DNA of 7,349 nucleotides from Spirochaetes bacterium RIFOXYC1_FULL_54_7 (GTDB lineage: Bacteria > Spirochaetota > Spirochaetia > Treponematales > UBA12059). The position numbers and the translations under genes were made by a program. The stretch's first letter is position 1; each line of letters begins with the position of its first letter. Shown here one piece after another: positions 1 to 6,364 of the stretch. The notes under the pieces are model-generated. The model saw nothing but the letters and a program-made list of their open reading frames with translations. It searched no databases and was not told the origin of the DNA. The stretch spans positions 1,994 through 9,342 of the forward strand of contig MIBM01000128.1 in NCBI GenBank assembly GCA_001830645.1, given 5' to 3'.

Positions 1-2
1 CA

Positions 3-533
3 TCAACGGAATCCGACAGCTACGCCATGGTTGGTTTTGAACTGGGCAAGACCCTGAGCGACCACGGGCCAGTGGCCAGGGGCATTTGCGGTATGGACAA
101 GGATGGTTTTTTAACCGACATCGTGGAGCACACCAAGCTTGTGGAGATGGAGCAAGCTAGCGGTTCCGACCGAGCTGCATCCATGGAAGGCCGAATCGCC
201 TCCACTGGAACAGCTGGCTCCAGGACTTTCTATCCTGGAGACACTACAGTTTCAATGAACTTGTTCGGGTTCACACCACGGTTCCTGCCGCGTCTTGAAA
301 CCCTGCTTCATGATTTCCTTGCCATCTCAGCCGAGGACCCCCAGGCGGAGTTCTATCTGCCTGGGGTGGTACAAAGCCTTGTAACAGCTGGCTCCGCGAC
401 GGTTCGCGTCCTGCGCAGTCCCGAGACCTGGTTCGGGCTTACCTACAGACCCGATATCGATGCGGTCCGCGGTAAGCTGAGGAAGCTGGTCGCAGCCGGC
501 GTATATCCATCTTCCCTGCGGGCATCCCACTGA
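3..533 (+). CDS. Sugar-nucleotidyltransferase-like protein, C-terminal part (5' end outside window)
   Basis: The reading frame is open from the left edge and ends at TGA 531-533, leaving 176 residues of a longer protein. The visible part looks like the C-terminal half of a GT-A-fold nucleotidyltransferase (the NDP-sugar pyrophosphorylase-like family): an early stretch MVGFELGKTLS followed by HGPVARGIC, then DGFLTDIVEHTKL, a later DTTVSMNLFGF strand, EFYLPGVVQSL, and WFGLTYRPD near residues 145-153. Members transfer a nucleotidyl group to a sugar- or aminoalcohol-phosphate in the cytoplasm. The N-terminal nucleotide-binding GxGxR-type loop would lie upstream and cannot be checked, so substrate is unknown. 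The in-frame ATG at 27 is internal to the conserved region and is not the start. The gene converges on the minus-strand FecR-domain gene 121 bp away. Family assignment is from remembered motif patterns and is fairly good; the exact activity is not supported. Confidence 0.72.
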   Translation, partial: STESDSYAMVGFELGKTLSDHGPVARGICGMDKDGFLTDIVEHTKLVEMEQASGSDRAASMEGRIASTGTAGSRTFYPGDTTVSMNLFGFTPRFLPRLETLLHDFLAISAEDPQAEFYLPGVVQSLVTAGSATVRVLRSPETWFGLTYRPDIDAVRGKLRKLVAAGVYPSSLRASH

Positions 534-561
534 CAGGGAAACCCGGGTTTGCCGGACAAAA

Positions 562-607
562 AACCTTGATTGCAGGGGTTGAAAGAAAAACCCCGGGCAA
601 CAAGGTT
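562..607. repeat. Inverted repeats competing with the terminator stem
   Basis: AACCTTG (562-568) is complementary to CAAGGTT (601-607), which lies in the terminator loop. Inside this pair GGGGTT (575-580) is complementary to AACCCC (589-594), the left arm of the terminator stem. The nested structure and the terminator hairpin cannot form together. A separate perfect 12-bp palindrome, AAACCCGGGTTT, lies at 539-550 just after the upstream stop codon. The complementarity is visible; whether it matters in RNA is not known. Confidence 0.4.
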
Positions 608-616
608 CCCGGGGTT
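581..616 (-). terminator. Rho-independent terminator of the FecR-domain gene
   Basis: A perfect 9-bp GC-rich inverted repeat, AACCCCGGG (589-597) and CCCGGGGTT (608-616), encloses a 10-nt loop. Read on the minus strand the stem is followed by TTTCTTTC (588-581), so with the two terminal T of the stem the transcript ends in a U-rich run. It sits 38 nt past the stop codon of the minus-strand gene. On the plus strand no T-run follows, so it should act mainly on minus-strand transcription, although a stem this stable may also slow readthrough from the left gene. Confidence 0.8.
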
Positions 617-654
617 CAGGCAAGTATAAATCGTTTATGAATCGTTATGGTTCG

Positions 655-1452
655 TCAGAGTCCCGAAAGCAGGCTCTTTGCGTCGTCCACCATGGTCTGG
701 TCGTCCAGCCAGCCGGAGGCCAGGGCCTTCTGTAGTATCAGTTTCGCTCCCTCGGTATCACCATACCTGGCACTAAGGGTGGCCAGGGCAAGGGCGTATG
801 AACCCCTGAGGGCTCCCGCATCCGCAGGGTCGGCGGCCCTCAAGGCAGCAAGGGCCTTGGCGCCTGACCCAGCCGCCAGACCGGCAAGGCTCGCATGCCA
901 GGCCGAACGGGCTGCACCGTTTGGATCAGCTGCATCCTCGTATAATAGCCTGGCCTCCGAGAAGAGGGCCCAGGCTTCGCTGTTCATGCCGTTTTTATAC
1001 ACGGTCATAGCTTCTTCGAAGGCAGCTTCCGCTTCCACACCATCGCCAGCCCACATGAGTTCCTGAGGCTCAACCGCCGCAGAACCCCGGACTCCTGCTA
1101 CGGTAATATCGGCTTTGGATCCCTGGGCCAGCTTCTCCAGCTTGGCTGCAACGGTTGCCACAACCCCCGGTTCAGTTCTGGGCTTCAGAAGGTCGTCAAC
1201 TACAAAGGATCCCTGGGTTGCAATGGCCACCGTGCTGCCTCCCTGGCCGATGAGTTCAAGAACAGCTCCTCTGCCCAGACGTACTGTCTGGCTGGAATCG
1301 AAGCGGTCATCGAAATCCAGGAGCTTCCAGGTGCCACTCGAAAGGACATGGACTGTCCCATCGACAAAGGCCACACTAACCGGCGCGGCGGATACCGTGG
1401 CCACAAGGATGCACAGGATCCCAACCAGACTTACCAAGCATTTCGTTTTCAT
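655..1452 (-). CDS. Secreted FecR-domain protein with helical (TPR-like) C-terminal region
   Basis: A 265-residue protein. Residues 1-22 form a signal peptide (MKTK, then a hydrophobic core, ending TVSA before APVS); there is no lipobox Cys at the cleavage site, so it is probably periplasmic or exported and not a lipoprotein. Residues about 25-125 fit a FecR domain: VSVAFVDGTVHVL, a W followed by DDRFDSSQTVRLGRGAVLEL, and the late VAGVRGSAA that commonly ends such domains. Residues about 140-265 are Ala-rich helices with spacing like tetratricopeptide repeats (EEAMTVYKNGM, LALATLSARYGDTEGA, LILQKALASGWLDD). FecR domains bind ligand or partner proteins at the envelope; here no sigma factor or TonB receptor is adjacent, so the classical iron-dicitrate role is not implied. 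The start at 1452 is chosen over an in-frame ATG at 1494 because it begins the signal peptide and has GAAAGG 7 nt upstream. Function unknown beyond the domain call. Confidence 0.8.
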   Translation of the reverse strand: MKTKCLVSLVGILCILVATVSAAPVSVAFVDGTVHVLSSGTWKLLDFDDRFDSSQTVRLGRGAVLELIGQGGSTVAIATQGSFVVDDLLKPRTEPGVVATVAAKLEKLAQGSKADITVAGVRGSAAVEPQELMWAGDGVEAEAAFEEAMTVYKNGMNSEAWALFSEARLLYEDAADPNGAARSAWHASLAGLAAGSGAKALAALRAADPADAGALRGSYALALATLSARYGDTEGAKLILQKALASGWLDDQTMVDDAKSLLSGL

Positions 1453-1459
1453 TGCACTG

Positions 1460-1465
1460 CCTTTC
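1460..1465 (-). promoter_or_regulatory. Shine-Dalgarno deciding the FecR-domain start
   Basis: Read on the minus strand, GAAAGG lies 7 nt before ATG 1452-1450. It is a moderate ribosome binding site and supports this start over the ATG 42 nt further upstream. Confidence 0.5.
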
Positions 1466-1501
1466 AGCGGATCAAGACAAACGTCCACGATCAATGAAGA
1501 T

Positions 1502-1509
1502 AGTATACT
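1502..1509. promoter_or_regulatory. Possible shared -10 element in divergent spacer
   Basis: The 8-bp palindrome AGTATACT gives TATACT on both strands in the 159-bp spacer between the two divergent genes, so it could serve as a -10 element for either. No convincing -35 box sits 16-18 nt upstream on either strand, so this is only a candidate. Its distance to the minus-strand start is about 50 nt and to the hslO start about 100 nt. Confidence 0.25.
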
Positions 1510-1596
1510 CTATTGCCGTGGGAATTCATCCTTTACTACCCTTGCAGGGCAACATTTTTTCGCGCATTCTTGCTTTTCCGACTTGATACAGCTTTC

Positions 1597-1604
1597 AGGA
1601 GGAG
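1597..1604 (+). promoter_or_regulatory. Strong Shine-Dalgarno of hslO
   Basis: AGGAGGAG ends 7 nt before ATG 1612, a near-ideal ribosome binding site. It fixes the start of Hsp33 and rules out the 33-residue in-frame extension that could be read from 1513. Confidence 0.85.
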
Positions 1605-1611
1605 TATATCG

Positions 1612-2577
1612 ATGCTACCGGTAACCATAAGCGATCCTGAATTGTCCGCACGGCTGAACAAGCTGCCCGCCGATGGTCTTACAATATTTACCCTGGAAGG
1701 AGATTCCATCCGTGGGGCTCTTGTTTCGGCTGCCCACATGGTGGCCCTCATGCGCCAAGCCCACCGCCTTGGCCTGCTTGAGACCCTGTTGCTTGGCAAG
1801 GCCTATGTTGCCGCCGCCTTGTTGTCAGCAACCATAAAAGGCGATGACCGCCTGAGCCTCAAGGTCGATGGCGACGGCCCCGCCCGGGGTTATATGGCCG
1901 AATGCACTGCTGGAGGGCAGGTGCGTGGCCGTCTGTTTACGCCGGCCATAGACATAGGCAACGATCCAGCGGATTTCGACACTGCCCGACTGATAGGCAA
2001 GGGCCAACTGTCCCTCACCCGCTACATGGTCGGGAAGACCGAACCTGTCACCGGTACCGTTGCCCTGCGGACCGGCCGCCTGGCCGAGGATCTGGCCTGG
2101 TTTTACCACCTGTCGGAACAGACCCGTACCAGTTTTACCCTTGGGGTACAATTTGATGCCCTAGGTAGGGTAGCCGGAGCCGGCGGCCTGTATCTGCAGG
2201 CCCTTCCCGGGGCCCGGGATGAGGTGCTGGACCGGGTGGAGCGTCTGGTGTACAGCCTTCCACCCCTGGGGGAGACCTTCGCAAGCGGTGCCGGGCGCAT
2301 GGATATCTGCCTGCGGTCCTTTCCGTTCTTCGACCTGAACCTGCTGGATGAACATCCCGTGCGCTTTGATTGCCCCTGTACCAAGGAAAGGATAGCCGCT
2401 TTCATCTCGGCCCTGTCAAAAGACGAACTGGTTGACATGGCTGCCACCGGTGACTTTCCAGTGGAGGTAAGTTGCCATAACTGTGGTTCGGTCTACCGCT
2501 TTGACCGTGAGGAGTTCATGGTATTGAGTAGACAAATCGTGGACAATCACGATAATGGCACGCAGGTGTCAAAATAG
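1612..2577 (+). CDS. hslO: Hsp33 redox-regulated holdase chaperone
   Basis: A 321-residue Hsp33. Known role: a cytoplasmic holdase that is inactive with zinc bound to four reduced cysteines and is switched on when oxidants form disulfides, release zinc and unfold the C-terminal linker. The zinc site is complete: CPC at Cys254 and Cys256, and CHNC at Cys288 and Cys291, followed by the typical GSVYRF. Family hallmarks in the N-terminal domain include LGKAYVAAALLSATIKGDDRLSL cut here to its pattern (Leu-rich helix then KGDDR near residue 80), KVDGDGP, RGY, and GKGQLSLTR near 130. The length is slightly above the roughly 290 residues of the E. coli protein; the extra residues lie partly in a short tail after the zinc domain. 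It is divergent from the FecR-domain gene and 183 bp upstream of the GS-like gene on the same strand. Oxidative-stress protection suits an anaerobe with oxygen-sensitive ferredoxin oxidoreductases, but that link is inference. Confidence 0.96.
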   Translation: MLPVTISDPELSARLNKLPADGLTIFTLEGDSIRGALVSAAHMVALMRQAHRLGLLETLLLGKAYVAAALLSATIKGDDRLSLKVDGDGPARGYMAECTAGGQVRGRLFTPAIDIGNDPADFDTARLIGKGQLSLTRYMVGKTEPVTGTVALRTGRLAEDLAWFYHLSEQTRTSFTLGVQFDALGRVAGAGGLYLQALPGARDEVLDRVERLVYSLPPLGETFASGAGRMDICLRSFPFFDLNLLDEHPVRFDCPCTKERIAAFISALSKDELVDMAATGDFPVEVSCHNCGSVYRFDREEFMVLSRQIVDNHDNGTQVSK

Positions 2578-2760
2578 CCAAAAGTCATATTTCATAAAAT
2601 AAAACGACGTATCAGTAGTTGAACTTTTTTGCTTAAATTCCCTTGCGCAAAGCCAGATCAGGGTATTACTATACCGTACCGGGTTCCGGCCCGGGCCCAT
2701 GGCGGTCTAGTACCCACCCGTGAGCCCCGGGAAAGTGCTTTCAGAATACAAGGGGCAATC
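2578..2760 (+). other. Intergenic leader before the GS-like gene
   Basis: The first half (2578-2640) is AT-rich, in contrast to the surrounding genes, and is the likely promoter region of the four-gene set; TTGAAC at 2619-2624 resembles a -35 box but no good -10 lies at the correct spacing, and TTAAAT at 2633-2638 is a weak -10 candidate. The second half is GC-rich with short inverted repeats: GGTAT-TACT-ATACC (2662-2675), the 10-bp palindrome GGCCCGGGCC (2688-2697), and GAAAG-TG-CTTTC (2731-2742) just before the ribosome binding site. I recognise no known riboswitch or T-box pattern and see no clear hslO terminator. Confidence 0.4.
2750..2755 (+). promoter_or_regulatory. Shine-Dalgarno of the GS-like gene
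   Basis: AAGGGG ends 5 nt before ATG 2761 and supports that start over an in-frame TTG at 2629, whose 44-residue extension resembles no GS N-terminus. Confidence 0.6.
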
Positions 2761-4113
<1,353 letters not shown>

Positions 4114-4159
4114 TAGGTCGGGGCGTTGTGGTCTGACTGTTGATCCGCAAATCTGATTC

Positions 4160-4164
4160 GGAGG
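4160..4164 (+). promoter_or_regulatory. Shine-Dalgarno of iorA
   Basis: GGAGG lies 5 nt before ATG 4170. This favours 4170 over an in-frame TTG start 30 nt upstream, and the conserved IorA N-terminus begins right after it. Confidence 0.7.
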
Positions 4165-4169
4165 ATTAT

Positions 4170-5792
4170 ATGGCATTCGAGACCTTGATGGGAGATGAGG
4201 CAATCGCACTCGGCGCCGTTCATGCCTGCCTGAGTGGTGGTTTTGCCTATCCTGGAACCCCATCCACAGAGATTATGGAATATCTGCAGGAACTGGCCCG
4301 CAGGCCGGACCGTGGTGGCGCACTGCAGCCCTTTGTGGCCCAGTGGTGTTCCAACGAGAAGACCGCCTACGAGAGTGCTCTTGGCGCTTCTTTTGCGGGC
4401 AAGCGGGCTCTGGTGTCCATGAAGCATGTGGGCCTCAATGTTGCGGCCGACCCCTTTATCAATTCTGCCCTGGTCAAGATAAATGGCGGACTGGTGGTGG
4501 TGGTGGCCGACGATCCTGGTATGCATTCCTCCCAGGATGAGCAGGACTCACGCTGGCTAGCCGACTTTGCCCGGGTCCCCTGCATGGAACCTGCGGACCA
4601 GCAGGAAGCCTATGACATGACCATCGAGGCCTTCGAACTGTCCGAGCGCTACGAACTACCGGTAATGATCCGCATAACCACCCGCCTGGCCCACAGCCGC
4701 TCGGTGGTCACCCTGAAGCCGGCCCGTGCGGGCAATCCGGTTCGCAAGCCAGGTGGCAGTATGGACTGGATACTCATGCCCTCGGTGGCCCGGGTCAGAT
4801 GGCACGAGCTTTTAGGCAAACAGGAAAAACTGCGCGGGGTTTCGGAAGCCCATGCAGCCAACTTCCTGGTTCTGGGCGATACCAAGCGGGGTATCATAAC
4901 CACTGGCCTGGCCCTGCAGTACTACAAAGAGAATCTGGATGACTACCTGGAAGCCCACGGCGGCGCAAAGCCCAGTCACCTCCATATCGGCTTCTATCCC
5001 ATGCCGGGAGACAAGATACGAGCCCTGTACGCAGCCTGCGACGAGGTGCTGGTGATCGAGGAAGGCTACCCCTATATAGAGAGACAACTGCGGGGTTTGG
5101 TTGCCCCGGCCAAAACCATACGGGGCAAGGAAACCGGCGAGATACCCTACGAAGGCGAGCTGTCACCGGACATCGTGCGCAAGGCACTGGGCTTGCCGGC
5201 AAACCAGGGGCTTTCTGTCCGGGAACTGGTGCCGCCGACCAGGCCGCCCCAACTGTGCATGGGCTGCCCCCATGCCGACAGTTTCAGCGCCCTCAACGAG
5301 GCAGTGGCCGGCTACGCCTTGCATGCAGTAACCAGCGATATCGGCTGCTATACCCTGGGTGCCCTGCCGCCCTACAACGCCATCGAGACTACCGTGGACA
5401 TGGGAGCCAGCATAGGCATGGCCCGGGGCGCTGCCGAAGTGGGCCTGAAGCCGGTGGTCGCTGTCATCGGAGATTCCACCTTCTATCACTCCGGCCTTAC
5501 CAACCTGATAGACGCCGTAAGCCACAATACCAACATGACGGTCCTCATCCTGGACAACGAGACCACGGGTATGACTGGCGCACAGCCGACCATTCTGGCT
5601 TCCAGCAGGCTGGAGCCTGTGCTGAAGGGCATAGGTCTGGATCCCGAGCATATCAAGATCATCCGCGCCCACCGCAACGAACACGACAAGAACGTAGCGG
5701 TCATCAAGGCCGAGCTGGCCTGGGAAGGGCCATCGGTAGTCGTGCTGGTCCGGGAATGCATCGAGGCCCTCAAGAAAGCGAGGAAGCCATGA
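4170..5792 (+). CDS. iorA: Indolepyruvate/aryl-pyruvate:ferredoxin oxidoreductase, alpha subunit, without C-terminal ferredoxin domain
   Basis: A 540-residue TPP-dependent subunit. With IorB it oxidatively decarboxylates aryl-pyruvates to aryl-acetyl-CoA, passing electrons to ferredoxin in the cytoplasm. Residues 1-180 are the pyrimidine-binding domain: GDEAIALGAV, AYPGTPSTEI, CSNEKTA with Glu63 at the TPP-activating position, MKHVGLNVAADP, ADDPGMHSSQDEQDSR. Residues about 230-345 form the middle domain. Residues about 355-535 are the TPP-binding domain: RPPQLCMGCPH (Cys363, Cys366), DIGCYTLG (Cys393), GDSTFYHSG at 434-442, LDNETTGMTGAQ at 461-472, and VREC (Cys530). Typical IorA proteins are about 600 residues or more and end in a two-[4Fe-4S] ferredoxin domain; here the protein ends at LKKARKP with no CxxCxxCxxxCP motif. 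The four cysteines named could hold a single TPP-proximal cluster as in short 2-oxoacid oxidoreductases (inference). The stop codon overlaps the iorB start as ATGA. Substrate preference among indole-, phenyl- and hydroxyphenylpyruvate cannot be read from the sequence. Confidence 0.94.
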   Translation: MAFETLMGDEAIALGAVHACLSGGFAYPGTPSTEIMEYLQELARRPDRGGALQPFVAQWCSNEKTAYESALGASFAGKRALVSMKHVGLNVAADPFINSALVKINGGLVVVVADDPGMHSSQDEQDSRWLADFARVPCMEPADQQEAYDMTIEAFELSERYELPVMIRITTRLAHSRSVVTLKPARAGNPVRKPGGSMDWILMPSVARVRWHELLGKQEKLRGVSEAHAANFLVLGDTKRGIITTGLALQYYKENLDDYLEAHGGAKPSHLHIGFYPMPGDKIRALYAACDEVLVIEEGYPYIERQLRGLVAPAKTIRGKETGEIPYEGELSPDIVRKALGLPANQGLSVRELVPPTRPPQLCMGCPHADSFSALNEAVAGYALHAVTSDIGCYTLGALPPYNAIETTVDMGASIGMARGAAEVGLKPVVAVIGDSTFYHSGLTNLIDAVSHNTNMTVLILDNETTGMTGAQPTILASSRLEPVLKGIGLDPEHIKIIRAHRNEHDKNVAVIKAELAWEGPSVVVLVRECIEALKKARKP

Positions 5793-6364
5793 AGTTCGAC
5801 ATAGTCCTCTGCGGGGTCGGAGGCCAGGGCGGCATCTCCGTTTCGGTTGTCATAGCCAGGGCCGCCATGGCGGAGGGCCTGCGTGTGAAGCAGTCCGAGG
5901 TCCATGGCATGAGCCAGCGGGGTGGGGAAGTACTGGCCCACTTGCGGCTGTCGGACACCGAGCCTGCCAGCCCTACCATTCCCAAGGGTGGAGCCTCCCT
6001 CATCCTGTCCTTTGAACCCCTTGAAGGTTTGCGCTACCTGCCCTGGCTGAATGCCGGGAAGGGCGTCTTGCTGTCTGCCACTGCGCCAATCCGCAACATG
6101 GATACCTACCCGGAAACCGAAACGGTCCTGGCTGAACTGAGGGCCATGCCCCAGGCCATTCTTATCGACTCCGACAAGCTGGCCAGGGAGGCTGGCAATG
6201 TAAAGGCTGCCAACATGGTCTTGGTGGGAGCCGCCGCAAAATACCTGCCCCTCAAGGCCGAGAGCCTGGAGGGGGCCATCCGCGATCTCTTCGGCCGCAA
6301 GGGCGAGGCAGTGGTGGAAGCCAACCTGAAGGCCTTTGAATATGGACGAAAAGCGAATCCTTGA
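5789..6364 (+). CDS. iorB: Indolepyruvate/aryl-pyruvate:ferredoxin oxidoreductase, beta subunit
   Basis: A 191-residue protein, the normal length for IorB, which is the gamma-domain (CoA-contacting) subunit of the 2-oxoacid:ferredoxin oxidoreductase superfamily and pairs with IorA. It opens with FDIVLCGVGGQGG, the family's glycine-rich strand-loop at residues 3-15, and has SEVHGMSQRGGEV at 37-48, the signature of the catalytic 2-oxoacid oxidoreductase domain. LILSFEPLEGLRYL at 71-84 and ANMVLVGAAAKYLPL at 141-155 complete the pattern. The start at 5789 overlaps the iorA stop by 4 nt (ATGA) with GAGGA 4 nt upstream, so translation is probably coupled to give 1:1 subunits. The frame stays open for 178 codons upstream inside iorA, but that part matches no family and is only a shadow frame. 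Confidence 0.94.
   Translation: MKFDIVLCGVGGQGGISVSVVIARAAMAEGLRVKQSEVHGMSQRGGEVLAHLRLSDTEPASPTIPKGGASLILSFEPLEGLRYLPWLNAGKGVLLSATAPIRNMDTYPETETVLAELRAMPQAILIDSDKLAREAGNVKAANMVLVGAAAKYLPLKAESLEGAIRDLFGRKGEAVVEANLKAFEYGRKANP

Noticed and set aside
941..946. TATAAT on the plus strand inside the FecR-domain gene
   Set aside because: It has no -35 box at suitable spacing (TTGGAT at 921 is only 14 nt away), points antisense to the gene, and has no gene to drive.
647..1066. Plus-strand open frame of 139 codons inside the FecR-domain gene
   Set aside because: It is low-complexity Ala/Ser-rich, antisense to a gene with a clear signal peptide and terminator, and carries no motif.
1513..1611. 33-codon N-terminal extension of Hsp33
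   Set aside because: The near-perfect AGGAGGAG at 1597-1604 and the family N-terminus place the start at 1612.
2629..2760. 44-codon N-terminal extension of the GS-like protein
   Set aside because: It would need a TTG start without a good ribosome binding site, and the GS beta-grasp domain already begins after residue 12 of the shorter form.
5255..5788. Open frame upstream of and in frame with iorB, overlapping iorA
   Set aside because: The conserved IorB N-terminus starts exactly at 5789; the upstream translation is rich in Arg, His and Gly and matches nothing.
5780..5900. Frameshift hiding a lost ferredoxin domain after iorA
   Set aside because: Other frames just downstream show no cysteine-rich CxxCxxC pattern, and iorB begins immediately with its own conserved start, so there is no room for a displaced domain.
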